This document shows positions 54,371 through 64,000 of a stretch of 64,000 bases of DNA, one piece after another. Numbering within the stretch: the stretch's first letter is position 1; the number at the start of each line of letters is the position of its first letter. Source of the DNA: Chinchilla lanigera (lineage: Eukaryota > Chordata > Mammalia > Rodentia > Chinchillidae); contig NW_004955402.1 of the NCBI RefSeq assembly GCF_000276665.1, forward strand, positions 4,384,003 to 4,448,002. Reading direction: 5' to 3'. The notes below the pieces were generated by a model. It made no database searches and had not been told where the DNA came from. It saw only the letters and a program-made list of their open reading frames with translations. Position numbers and translations under genes: made by a program.

Positions 54371-55669
54371 CAGACCTCAGCAGTCACACGGAAGAATACA
54401 GACTCTACAGACTCAGGCCAGCCCAAAGCCACTAAACAGAGGCACAGTATGAACTGTGAGACTCTCCGAGGAAGGGAGGACTCTGATTCCCAAAGGTCCA
54501 CTTGTCATGAAGTTATGTGTCCAAAAAAGTAAGAAACATAAATAACCCAGACAACATGAAACTACCAAAGGGCAGTTTGGATAGTGTCCCTACGAAGTCC
54601 AGATGGAGGATGTGCTATAAAAACCCTTCCAGGGAGTCATCCGCACTGTGTACAGGCTTAAAACCACGGGGCTGTGCGTTTCAATGGCTCGCAAAGGTGA
54701 GTTTTATATTATGTAAGATTTTCCTAAATTAAAACAACTTTTCCCCCCGAATGTCAGTGTTGGTTCTCCTGGATGTGAAGTCACTTTTCTGTGACGAATA
54801 CAGGATGGGGTCCGTGATCATGGACTTCTCATGAGCATGACAAGTCAGTTACCTGACTCTCCTCCCTGCCACGGTGCTTACCGTCCCCTCACTGGATGAA
54901 CGTCCCCTCCTGTCTCCCTCCCTATAAAACTGTGTAGCTCAAATGAGACTTCCTCCAAGCAGTCACCCACAGTTCCCCATGCCAGGGCAGACATCTGCAT
55001 CCTCCGGGGTGGAGCCGTATCTGCACAGCTGGTCTATGCCCACCCAGCCTGCCGGCGTTGCGACCCTGAGCGACCTCTGTCTCCCAAGTCAGCTGTAAGC
55101 TCTCCTAAAGGCGACGTGCGCTTGGAGGGTCTGCCCCATCCTCAAGGCTGGGCGCAACCAGCGCTCGGTACTCATGAGTGTTAAAGCACTAAAGATGGTT
55201 CTTCTAAAGCCTGCTTTCTCTGTCCGCCTGCACACAAACGCCTGTGCCGAAGCAAACGTTCTTGGGAGTGTAGTGAATTTACACAGAACACTGTGAGGAT
55301 TACTACCTTCTATCACAAGTGAGTAAAGAATTCTCCCTCCCTGTGTATTTGATACACCTAGAGCTAGATTGCCCTGAAGTCTAGTTCACAAGAATGAAAA
55401 TGTTGGCTTTCAGCCTTTGTGGCAACGCTTTCAGCTGTTCCACTGAGTCCTCTACAGAGCCCTAAACAATCTCCATGAGATAATGATACTAAGAACTTTA
55501 ACCAAGAAGCACATAGTTCAGCAACATGAAAAAAACACTGTCATGGACACACTTTTCGCAGTGTGTGAAAGGACACACAGGGTGGGATACTTGGCTCTAA
55601 ACTGCAAGCTAAGCTGCTGGCGCCTGCCTTGGAGGCAGGCAGACGGGCAGGCAGCCCCTCCGCGCTCAC
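54371..55669. other. intronic sequence, no recognisable feature
   Basis: ARHGAP28 intron sequence between the L1 leader and the 55670 exon; nothing supported. Confidence 0.4.
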
Positions 55670-55783
55670 CTCCCGCTCCATGGTCTTCCTCCTGAGCAGC
55701 TTCTTCACACTCGGGAGCTGCTTCTTCAACAACATCGTGGCCTCATTCATCCTGCGGACTTGGGTGATTAGGAAAGATGGAAC
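55670..55783 (-). CDS. ARHGAP28: ARHGAP28 exon: after RhoGAP domain
   Basis: Minus strand; acceptor TTCCCCAG, donor GTGAGC, phase 0 at both ends, 38 codons: VPSFLITQVRRMNEATMLLK, then KQLPSVKKLLRRKTMERE. It is helical and highly basic at its end, covering the last RhoGAP helix and the start of the linker. Confidence 0.93.
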
Positions 55784-56419
55784 CTGGGGAAGAAAAACAG
55801 CTGCACTGGAGGGAAAACGCTTGACTAAGACCTCCTCGGGAGGCTGTGTCTGCCAGTGTGCTCACTTCTCCTGGCCACGCAGCACCAGGGGCATTTACCC
55901 TTGTAAAGGTTAGAAAACTGAGGGAACTTCTGTTTAATGGGGAAAGCATGTTAACGAGATCTCTTAGAGAATGTCCAGCCACGTCATGGTACCCAAGTGG
56001 GACTGGCTTCCAAGATGCCCAAGTCTCTTAGAAAATAAAATGGCGGAGCGCTGGACACAACCCACACAGGTCCTCCCATTCGGAGTCACCTCTGGGTGAC
56101 TCACAATTCCCACCCGTGTGAATGCTGTGCAAGGAGGAGACTATATTGTTTAGGCAGTAACAGCAAGAGCAGGAGGTTTGTACATTTCAGTTCAGATGAG
56201 ATAGTGCTGAGGACCATTTTCCACCTGTGGTTGGCAACGCTGGAGAGGAAACTGCCGAGGTGAGGCCTCTGTGGGAGGAGGTCACAAGCCACCAGGGCCT
56301 GGTTGGGCCTCGGCGGGTCTCCTCACTCCTAGGGGAACCTCTTGATGGTGGTGTCTTTGCATTTCCTGGAGCTGGTGGACTTCAGAGGGTGCCCTGACAG
56401 TCACCACACCACCACTCAC

Positions 56420-56617
56420 CTTCCACAAGATTTTCTGGTACTTCAGCATGAGGCGGAGGATGTGGGCTGCGGTGTTGGCTAACAGCAGCTCCTCGCAGTC
56501 GGAGTGCTTGCCCCTGCTGAAGAAGAGGTTGGGCGCCATCACGGTGGAGATGTTCCACACACTCATGCGGTTTTTGGATTCATTGGCAATCACTTTATTG
56601 AAGAACGTCATGAGGGC
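56420..56617 (-). CDS. ARHGAP28: ARHGAP28 exon: RhoGAP domain core
   Basis: Minus strand; acceptor CTGTCAG, donor GTGAGT, phase 0 at both ends, 66 codons from ALMTFFNKVIANESKNRM through KYQKILWK. It contains VWNISTVMAPNLFFS, matching the RhoGAP 'NLAxVFAPNLL' motif whose Asn stabilises the Rho/GAP transition state. This exon alone identifies the family. Confidence 0.95.
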
Positions 56618-56619
56618 CT

Positions 56620-57674
56620 GACAGGAAAAGAGCGTGGGGTCACACTGCTGTACGCGGCCAGAGGCTCCGACACTGCCTCGGTTCGTCTCTGTCCCCGCTC
56701 CCAGCCTGCTGGAAGCTGTGGGACGCAGAGAGATCCCCCTCTAATTGCTTAAAAAGCACTAGGAAGAAAGGCGCGCAGTTTCGACCGTCTGCATCACAGA
56801 ATAACTCTGTTTTGATGGAGTATATTATATCGCAGTTGCTATAAACAATAGTTTACGTTTTCTTATTTCCTTTTATCCTAAGCAAGTTTGACAAATATTA
56901 AAATTAAACATAAGCGAGAGAGAGAAAACACTGCTGCTGAAATAAACATGAAGTTTTGTTATGAAGAAAGAAATCTTAAAAAACACCTTTAACTCTGCAC
57001 ATTACTGTTGAAAATGATTTACCGTTTCCCTGAGAGAAAGAGCTCACTTAAACAACACGAGTCTCTCATTCTTCAGCCCAAAATATAAAATGCAGTTGGG
57101 AAATGTCAAAATTACTTTTGGGTGACATTCTTCTATTTTGTTTTTCAATTTTGAGATTTTCAACTGGTCACAGGCAAATGCTTATGTGAAGCTGTTCTAA
57201 ACATAAAAAAAAAAAAAATTAAGAAAGCTTAAAAGTTTACCAAGCCACCAGAGTAGAGATATTTATCTGAAGTTTTGGAAATTTATGAGGAGGACAAAAG
57301 TCCCAATAGGAGTGCTCTTGGTTTTTCCAGGTTGAATTCCACCACAGAACTCCTGACGGGAAAGTGCGTAGCTCATAGCGGTAACAGCAGTTGCGATTTA
57401 AGAGTTTATTATGGGGCACGCGTTAGTCTGAGTGAGGCTCATATCCTCACTCAGCGTCCCCCTCCCAAGCCCTCGGAGATCAGGACCATCACCGTACTAC
57501 TGTACAAAGAGGAAACCGAGGCAGAGAGACTGGAGCAGCTCTGCCCAGTATTGGCAGAGCCGGGACTGGAACCAAGAAAACAGTTCCTGAGCTGGTGTTC
57601 TGGATGTGTACACCACACCTGCTCCAGTCTTAGTCCCAGGTGCAGGCTGGTGTGGAAACAGACATCACGTGCAG

Positions 57675-57705
<31 letters not shown>

Positions 57706-58100
57706 ATCTTCACTAGTCCCTGGTGCTTTTTTAAAAGAAATGTATTGAATTATTTGACAATTGCTGCACCCTCTGGTCTATGAAAGAGTAGATGACACTT
57801 TGACCCACTGATGTCAGGTGGATTTTTTGAAAATAAAACAACATTGTTTTGATAAAGCCAAGAAGACCAAGCTCATCAGTCTCTAGCTTTTGAAAAATTA
57901 CCAAATTACATCAGAAACAAATATTTTAAGGCCTTGCTAATCCCACCCTGATGCTGAGGACATAGTGTAAATGGCACATAGAAGTGACGTGAAGATTTCC
58001 ATTGTGAGGAGGAAGATCCTCACAACACTGAGATGTCTGATAAGGGGTAGCACCATGAATCATTTTGTTCTCAACGTTAAGTTTACTGGTCTCAAAATTA
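56620..58100. other. intronic sequence with a (TG)n tract at 57677-57705
   Basis: ARHGAP28 intron; apart from the (TG)14 tract I recognise nothing. Confidence 0.5.
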
Positions 58101-58104
58101 TGGG

Positions 58105-58557
58105 TTACTGTTATGGCTTGTGTCTAGATGTCCCCCAAAGCCTCATGCAGTCACAGGTGCGGCTTTTCAGAAGTGGCTGGACCTCGGGTGTGTGATGCTG
58201 TGAGTGAGTGTGTGATGACTACATTAGCGCACTGACTGGTCTGGCATAGTTCCGGGAGTGGACAATGGGGAGGCTCACCCTGGGTGTGAGTGCTACCGCC
58301 CTGACAGCATGTACCCCACAGAATATACAAAGAGGGCTGCTGCTGGTGCTTGCCGCTTGCTGCTTCAGTGCTTTGCTGCCTTCTGCCCACCATGGACTAT
58401 TTCTCCTCTGTGATGTCCCTCTGCCGTGCCACCCTGCCTTGGAGCCAGCCAGCTTTGCCCGAAGCCTCTACAAACTGTGAACTAAACACACCTTCCCTCC
58501 TTTAACTTTGAGTGTAGGGTATTTTGTCTCAGCGATGAGAAAAATAACTAAGACAGT
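58105..58557 (+). mobile_element. MaLR-like LTR
   Basis: Starts CTGTTATGGCTTGTGTCTAG, ATGTCCCCCAAAGCCTCATG and ends GTATTTTGTCTCAGCGATGA followed by AAATAACTAAGACAG. This follows the 'TGYTATGGTTTGAATGTGTCCCC...ATAACWRACTAAGACA' plan of mammalian MaLR LTRs. It is the longest copy in the window. Subfamily not assigned. Confidence 0.6.
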
Positions 58558-59087
58558 TATTTCCAGCCCATCCTCATCTCAGTTTCATTTCACAGATTCC
58601 AAATACTTGTTGTACTTAAATTTCCTACTTTACATAGACTCATTGTTGAAACGGCAAGGGAAACTTAGCCAACATGCGGCACAGAAACGAATTTGAAACG
58701 AAAAGGGAGACTTTTGGGAGGAAGAACTGCGGAACCTGATTCTATCAGATATTTTACACTAACTGTCAAATCACGTCTCGGAGCTCCTTTTCCTAATGGT
58801 AAAATGACCAGATTTTACCAGGTAATGACCAAGGTTAAATTGTATTATCTTTATACAACATGAAAAATTTTAAAAACTCAAAAATTGTACGAATTTCACT
58901 TACTGCAGCTTCAGAGGCACTACAGCGAGGCTCCACAACCGCAGCTTCTCATACTTTCCAAGTCACAGCACAGCCTCACGGGCTTCTGACACTGCTGCAT
59001 TGAAGCAGCCCACTTTGTGGGGAGGGACAGTACAAGAGAGAGAACCCGGGCCTTTGGACTGAGCCACATACCAAGCCTTTTTTTTTA

Positions 59088-59215
59088 ATTTTTAAATTTT
59101 GTGACAAGGCCTCACTAAGTTGGTTAGTTTCCAAGGTGGGACTTGATCATGTGATTCTCCTGCCTCAGCCTCTCAGAGTGCTGGGATTACAGGTGTGCAC
59201 CACCACGCCCTGCTT
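59088..59215 (-). repeat. B1-type SINE
   Basis: TTTTGTGACAAGGCCTCACT, then CCTGCCTCAGCCTCTCAGAG and GGGATTACAGGTGTGCACCA: reverse-strand B1, 216 bases from the 59431 exon. Confidence 0.8.
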
Positions 59216-59430
59216 TCTCCTCTTCTCCTATTTCCAAGTGCTGGGCACGTGGCTGGACCCTCAGTATCCCCTGAGTGAGCTGAACGTGGGAAGCGTCAGT
59301 GCCCAAAGACCTCCGTCCTTGCCGTCTTGCTCTGTGCAGACCGCCCTGTGAGCTGTCACCACGGCCTCCATCTCCACACACAGCCCACCCCCAGGCAGCA
59401 GGCGCCCACTGAGAGGGTGAGAGGACACAC

Positions 59431-59513
59431 CTGGGCTGTGTCCCTGTTGGCATCCGGCAGCGCCATGACCATGAGGTGCAAGGCTTGAAGCTGCACTCTG
59501 ACGTGGGACCCGC
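59431..59513 (-). CDS. ARHGAP28: ARHGAP28 exon: RhoGAP domain
   Basis: Minus strand; acceptor CTTGCAG, donor GTGTGT. Two bases complete Ser, then GSHVRVQLQALHLMVMALPD and ANRDTAQ. The LPxxNRD motif is the conserved helix packing next to the catalytic site of RhoGAP proteins. Phase 0 at its end. Confidence 0.93.
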
Positions 59514-60167
59514 CTGCAAGAAAACAAAGACAGCGCAGGAGTGAAATGACGAGCAGACCGTGTGTGCGCCCGCACGCGAACAGCTGGGGGCACAGCAGGG
59601 CTCCTGACAGCCCCGGCCGGTGCAGACTCGGGTTTGGTGCCTGGCACCGTGGCTGTGCCCACTCGGACTGGAGCCCCACTCTGTCAAGTCCCTTCTCACC
59701 CGCAGCGCCCCTGTGGAGACAGATGGCGGGGAGCCTCGGGAAAATGCCCTCGCCAAGGCATTCTCACAGACCTTGTTTTGCTTTGGTACCATGAACAGAA
59801 GGTTCGCTGCTCCATTCAAGAGGAGATAAACCTTGCTTTCACACACAGAGGCAGCAACGCACAATTATTAGGAACTAGATTCGAATCCTGCATCTCCTAC
59901 CCGTCACTGGGTGAGCCCGGTCAGGTCCCTGAACCCTGTCGTGTCCATGTTACCCTCTGTGAAGTGGGAGTGGTCTTGTGTCTCCCGCACAGGGCTGAGC
60001 TGAGGAGTAAAGGAGTTACCGGGGACAGCGCCCAAATCACGGTCGTGCCTAGGCGTGTGTGCTCCTGCTGTTAGGATCAAGGCTGCCGATTCGGGGTCTT
60101 CCTGGGATACTGAGAGGTGGTGGCTGTCCTTTATCTGCGATGACTGTTGAGCGCTTCACTTCTTCGT

Positions 60168-60190
60168 GACACAAGGTGGCGCCAGAGGGT
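60168..60190 (+). promoter_or_regulatory. CTCF-like motif 1
   Basis: GACACAAGGTGGCGCCAGAG resembles the CTCF core CCASYAGRKGGCRS (AGGTGGCGCCA matches best). It lies in the ARHGAP28 intron between exons 59431 and 63913. Motif match by eye only. Confidence 0.4.
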
Positions 60191-60651
60191 TGGCAGTTAC
60201 CCGAGGGGTCCTGCGCTCCCAGGACACGGTCAGCCAGGGTGAGGACGGGGAGGGTGGTCAGAGCGGGGAGGAACACCCAAGTGTCTGCGGCCATGACACA
60301 CGGAAAAGTGGGAAGAGCCCGTCATGCTGTCCTGGCACCACCCTTGTGGGGATGGTGGACGTTTGTGTCAAATGTGTAAACAAAACCCGGCGCAGGGCCA
60401 GATCTCACTGCAGAGGGCAAATGCATGTTGGTGTGAGTCTGCCAGATGAACAGGACCTGTCAGGGGCTGTCTCAGGAGAGGGCACCTCGGGACAGAGAAG
60501 ACGGTCCTGTAGGCGCGCGCTGCCGGTGCAGCCGCCCTCCATCTCCCGGCGCGATCCCAGCACCCCACGGGGGAGGGGAAGCCCTATAGGTGCAGCCTAG
60601 CCTCGGGCTCCCCATTTCTGCCGCTCTTACAGAAAGGGGAAGCTCGCTTTG

Positions 60652-60905
60652 TAATTAAAATCTAACCTGGCACAGAACCCGTCTTCATTTTACTTAGGGA
60701 ACCTAGCCTTCCCCAGTTTTGTGGTGAATACTTTTGTAATTAATTTATTCAAGCATCCTGGTAGAAAGCTTGAGTTATCATGAGGCCATTGTTCTCCCAG
60801 AGTGATTAGCTTTTCCCGAAAGTAGCTGAGGCTTGATTCATGAACTATTAGCTCATTAATGGTGCAGGCAGTTTGGAAGCCAAGCTTGAAAAAGGAAAGT
60901 AATTA
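60652..60905. promoter_or_regulatory. cluster of homeodomain-type TAATTA motifs
   Basis: TAATTA at 60652-60657, 60737-60742 and 60900-60905, plus CATTAATG near 60854, within 254 bases of non-repetitive AT-rich intron. Candidate enhancer only. Confidence 0.25.
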
Positions 60906-61902
60906 ACGGAATGGGGAAGGGATTTGGGTATCTGAAGTGCAGCTCCCACACGTCCCTCCGCAGCGCTCCTTTTAGGAATATCTCTGCTTGGCTTCAGGTG
61001 ACAAAAAGCCTGTTATTTCCTGGGAGCCACAAGCCATATCTCTGGGCTTCCTGCAGGGTCGGCTGGTATCAAATCAGTCACCTGCAATCTAGTATTTTTC
61101 ACTTAGAAAATCCTACACTGAAGCGGGTTCCTCTGAGGATGCTTCCAGGAGAGCGTCAGACTGTCCCCTTCAGGGAAGTGCGCTGGCCGCACTCGGAGAG
61201 GGGACAGAGCGCGGGGAACCCAGAGTCGCCTGTCTTTCTTAAAGTGCTTCTCCGGGCGGCTCTGGCATCGGAGGGTGGGGCCTCCTGGGATGACTCACAA
61301 CACCAAACCAAACTCCAAATTCCTCGGTGGCACTAGATTGTTTTGATGCATTGTTTAGCCTACAAACCCCAGAGCAAGGTAAAATTCATAATCCGACAGC
61401 CTATGTCCCGGGAGGGCAGATATCACGGAAATCCTGTTCTTTCGGGTGTGCGGTGTGTGTGTGTTTTCTGAAAAGTAAGGGATTCTGCTCTTGGAGTAGC
61501 TGAGTGAGCTCCTACCAGATCACGGTCTCACAGGCACTAACCCTTTCTGGGCAAAGTCCCCACAACTACCTGGGGCCGTGCAGAGTGCGCAGGCAGATGG
61601 GTCCGGGAGAGGCCTGGGCACCCGGGACGGGGCTGGCACAGGGCGGCGCTCTTTTCTCCTGGCCTTCAGTTTGAGATCCCGCCGCGGTCAGGGCTGCCCA
61701 GGGTGGCCAAGGCTCAGTAATACGTTACCAAAAAATCCCGGTCCTTATGGCCTGAACCAGAGTTCAAGGAGGCCACAACCACCGGAAAGTCATGGTGCAG
61801 TCCCAGAAAGGAGAGACTTCGAGGTGGAAAGCAGTAATCCCAGGAAAAACGCAATCCCGGGAAAAATCCGCAATCCGGGGAATCTCTCGCAGAGCCCCAG
61901 TG

Positions 61903-61921
61903 TGGCCACGAGGGGGCAGCA
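61903..61921 (+). promoter_or_regulatory. CTCF-like motif 2
   Basis: TGGCCACGAGGGGGCAGCA is an almost ideal CTCF core (TGGCCACYAGGGGGCGC type) in forward orientation, 1.7 kb from a second forward CTCF-like site. Not inside a repeat that I recognise. Confidence 0.6.
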
Positions 61922-62464
61922 AAGGATGAACTCAGCTCTGAGACCCGCTGAGCTGCAGGCCGAAGACCACTGGCAACTTGAGTCCAGCCAGGCAGATGAC
62001 CGGCTTAAAACAGCAACAAATAACAAGCCTCACGTAGAATTTACAATTCCCCGACTCACAAAGCAACAGGAAGGCGGGGTCCATCCTCCAGGACGGAGAC
62101 CAGCCCGGAGAGGACTCTGGAACTCTCACTACCGACGAGGGTTTTGAAGTCAGTTATCAAACTATCCTCAAGGATGTGAAAAAAACATGCTTAAGGAATA
62201 AAAAACAAGGAACGAAAAAGATAGGGCCTTGCAGTAAATAAAAACATTCATACAGCATTAACTGGAAACTCTAGAACTGAAAAAAATATAATAGCTGAAA
62301 TCAAAATCAAAGAAGGGGTCAAGCTTTTGTGTGTTTGTCAGCAAATTTTTCTCAGAGAATAAAAACATGAGATCTTACAAAGAAAAGAGATACCTGTCCC
62401 CGATGGCATGGGAATTAAAGCTCAGACAAAGACTGCTTCCCTATCACAGTCTCTCTCTTTTTAT

Positions 62465-62615
62465 TTTTTGGTCTTTTTAAAACAGGGTTTCACTTCTCAG
62501 TTCAGGCTGGGCTTGAGCTCACTTTGTAGCCCAGGCTGGCCTTGAACTTGCAGCGATCCTCCTGCCTCAGTCTCCTGAGTACTGGCATTGCAGGTGTGCG
62601 CCACCATGCCCGGCT
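62465..62615 (-). repeat. B1-type SINE
   Basis: TTTTTGGTCTTTTTAAAACA head, then GGCTGGGCTTGAGCTCACTT, TGTAGCCCAGGCTGGCCTTG and CAGGTGTGCGCCACCATGCC: complete reverse-strand B1 with the duplicated block. Confidence 0.85.
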
Positions 62616-63061
62616 CACGGTCTCTTATTGAAGGAAAAAAAATTATTTTGTGCATCTGGTTTAGTAAAAACTTTTAAAGATTAGGAGCTACTCATTCTAA
62701 GGACAGGTTTGGTCATGCAGCTTGGGATCGACTGTTCTTTTCTTTCATTAGGGTTTTGATGATCTTGCAGCTCTAGTCTACCCGCAGAAGGCTGCAGACT
62801 GACTCCACAGATGTCTGCTCACACAGCGCTCAAAAATGTGAAATTAAGGCTGACATTTTAAAATTAAGTCTTTCCTCGCAAGCCTGTACTCCATTCTCTG
62901 TCCTGCACGCAACCCTCACCTAGAGCGGTGTGCGGCCAGGGTCACCCTGCCAGGCTGGCCACAGCCCTTTTCTGTCCACGTGGCGTTGCCACCTACTTAA
63001 CACGCCTGCCCACGCCGGGCTCGGGAGTCCTGACCTAAGCCCCCGCTGTTCTCTACACTTT

Positions 63062-63142
63062 CTTTTTCTTTTTTTTTTCATACCGGGAATCGAACTCATG
63101 ACCTCACGCTTGCCAGGCAGGATGCTACATCCCCAGCTCCCT
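63062..63142 (-). repeat. ID SINE (internally deleted)
   Basis: TCATACCGGGAATCGAACTC, then ACGCTTGCCAGGCAGGATGC and ATCCCCAGC. It lacks part of the A-box side, so is deleted relative to other copies. Confidence 0.75.
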
Positions 63143-63748
63143 ACACTTGTTCTTTTGTCATATCCTGTATACTATTCAGCCTCTGCAGCCAACCTCGTCA
63201 GTCAGATCAGTCCCTGTCAAGGGCAGCACAAGCTCCCACATCTGTGCTTTCAAAGATGTCAGCGAAGACCCAAATGGTAGATCTGGTGACTTTTTAGAAA
63301 AATGATGCCACGCTGTGATTCTGAGACAAAACGTGCAGCGTGTACGGCAGGTGGCTTGTCCAGCCCCCGGAACTCAGAGGGAGGGATGGGAGGGATCTCA
63401 CAGTCTTCAGTGGACTGTGACACACAAGGCGCTACTCTAGATGGCTTCATTCAGCACCCATGACAGCCCTGATGGGTCCCTGTTGTCTGTCATTACAGGG
63501 GCAGCAGTGGAAGGTAAAAACCTTGGCTGCACTGCTAACCGATCACACAGGAATCCAATCTCAACAGCTCCGTCTTTGAATGAAGATAGGGCCCCGCCCA
63601 TCCTGTCTAGCAGGCTTCAGGGCACTGGGTTGGAAGTAAGTGAGTGTTTACTGTCACACTCAGCATTTTACCCACGCAGTGCCAGGAAACTGCACTTCTC
63701 TCCACCAGCCTCGCACTTCATCTGAGCCTCTTTTCTGCTGCCCCCATT

Positions 63749-63847
63749 CTTTTTTTTTTTTTTTGGTTTTTCTCCGGTACCGGGAACTGAACTCACGACC
63801 TTGCGCTTGCCAGGCAGGCGCTGTGCCGCTGAGCTAAATCCCCAGCC
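63749..63847 (-). repeat. ID SINE, near consensus
   Basis: Poly(T), TTTTTCTCCGGTACCGGGAA, then CTTGCCAGGCAGGCGCTGTG and GCTGAGCTAAATCCCCAGCC. TCTGCTGCCCC is repeated on both sides (about 63734 and 63847), a probable target duplication. 66 bases from the 63913 exon. Confidence 0.9.
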
Positions 63848-63912
63848 TCTGCTGCCCCTCTTATTGACCTCGTTTGTATCTGAGCCATGCACCTGTGGCG
63901 TCCTCCACCTAC

Positions 63913-64000
63913 TTTCCATCAGAGCGACGAAGGCAGGTATGTATTCCACAGGGAAGAGGGAGGTGGGCAGCTCTCGGAAAAACGCTTTCAACATCACAGC
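63913..64000 (-). CDS. ARHGAP28: ARHGAP28 exon: RhoGAP domain, runs off window
   Basis: Minus strand; 29 full codons AVMLKAFFRELPTSLFPVEY through FVALME, then one base of a split Ser before donor GTAGGT. FxRELPxxLFP is a hallmark helix of RhoGAP domains, following the Rho-binding segment. The acceptor lies outside the window, so the 5' border is unknown. Confidence 0.93.

Larger units (their letters stand above)
30505..64000 (-). other. ARHGAP28: ARHGAP28 gene, 3' half (eight coding exons and 3'UTR)
   Basis: ARHGAP28 is a cytosolic GTPase-activating protein of the ARHGAP18/28/40 group that speeds GTP hydrolysis by RhoA and so lowers stress-fibre formation. Minus-strand exons 64000-63913 (partial), 59513-59431, 56617-56420, 55783-55670, 49253-49197, 48067-47943, 36549-36485 and 34281-34187 all have AG/GT borders. 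They join in phase into 274 residues ending in TGA. The first three exons supply RhoGAP-domain sequence (FFRELPTSLFPVEYIPAF, then HLMVMALPDANRD and NRMSVWNISTVMAPNLFF). The rest is the linker and the conserved C-terminal module (PEGVIRVHAPLFSKVSMAIQ). The arginine-finger part and the N terminus lie beyond the window. No disabling change was seen. Confidence 0.95.

Noticed and set aside
59187..59864. 225-codon minus-strand open frame
   Set aside because: It overlaps a real 83-bp ARHGAP28 exon, but the extension runs through both splice sites into the intron. Only 59431-59513 fits the gene's phase and borders.
1..64000. CRISPR arrays, operons, phage or plasmid features
   Set aside because: The window is spliced mammalian DNA. 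The tandem repeats present are microsatellites and minisatellites without regular spacers.

Overview
This window is nuclear DNA from a placental mammal, almost certainly a rodent. It holds spliced vertebrate genes in a sea of L1 LINEs, B1-type SINEs, tRNA-derived ID SINEs, MaLR and ERV LTRs, and mariner/hAT fossils. The ID SINEs carry an unusual 3' part (about 'GGTCGTGAGTTCGGTTCCCGG' then TACCGGAGAAAAACC) and the B1 elements are the internally duplicated kind. This suggests a non-murid rodent, perhaps the beaver/kangaroo-rat branch; that placement is an inference, not a demonstration. One run of 257 Ns (16347-16603) marks a draft-assembly gap.

Left part (1-about 13150, + strand): the 3' end of LAMA1 (laminin subunit alpha-1). 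Twelve consecutive coding exons (1078-12845) join in phase without a break to give the last 635 residues: the end of LG2, all of LG3, an acidic linker, LG4 and LG5, then a 3'UTR with AATAAA at 13128-13133.

Right part (about 30.5-64 kb, - strand): the 3' half of ARHGAP28, a Rho GTPase-activating protein. Eight coding exons from 64000 (entering from outside the window) down to the stop at 34187-34189 join in phase to give 274 residues: most of the RhoGAP domain and the whole C-terminal tail. LAMA1 and ARHGAP28 are therefore tail to tail, the order I recall for human chromosome 18p11.31.

Between the genes (13.15-30.5 kb): mostly old transposon sequence, but with one GC-rich CpG island (about 18.88-20.4 kb). 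The island contains a 58-bp-period minisatellite made of GGGCGTGGC (KLF/SP-type) boxes, and good splice donors plus a downstream acceptor and poly(A) signal. It looks like the promoter of an unannotated transcript, probably a lncRNA.

Other points of interest: a 38-nt U2 snRNA 5' fragment fused to an L1 3' end (41603 on); two head-to-head inverted copies of a mariner transposase 3' end (24.5 and 45.5 kb); a TSD-flanked poly(A) retroposon of unknown origin nested in L1 (18105-18368); an L1 that keeps its 5' end but loses its 3' end, followed by a second L1 5' leader (50.5-54.4 kb); a GTTAAC-rich minisatellite beside an ARHGAP28 splice donor; and two CTCF-like motifs in an ARHGAP28 intron.
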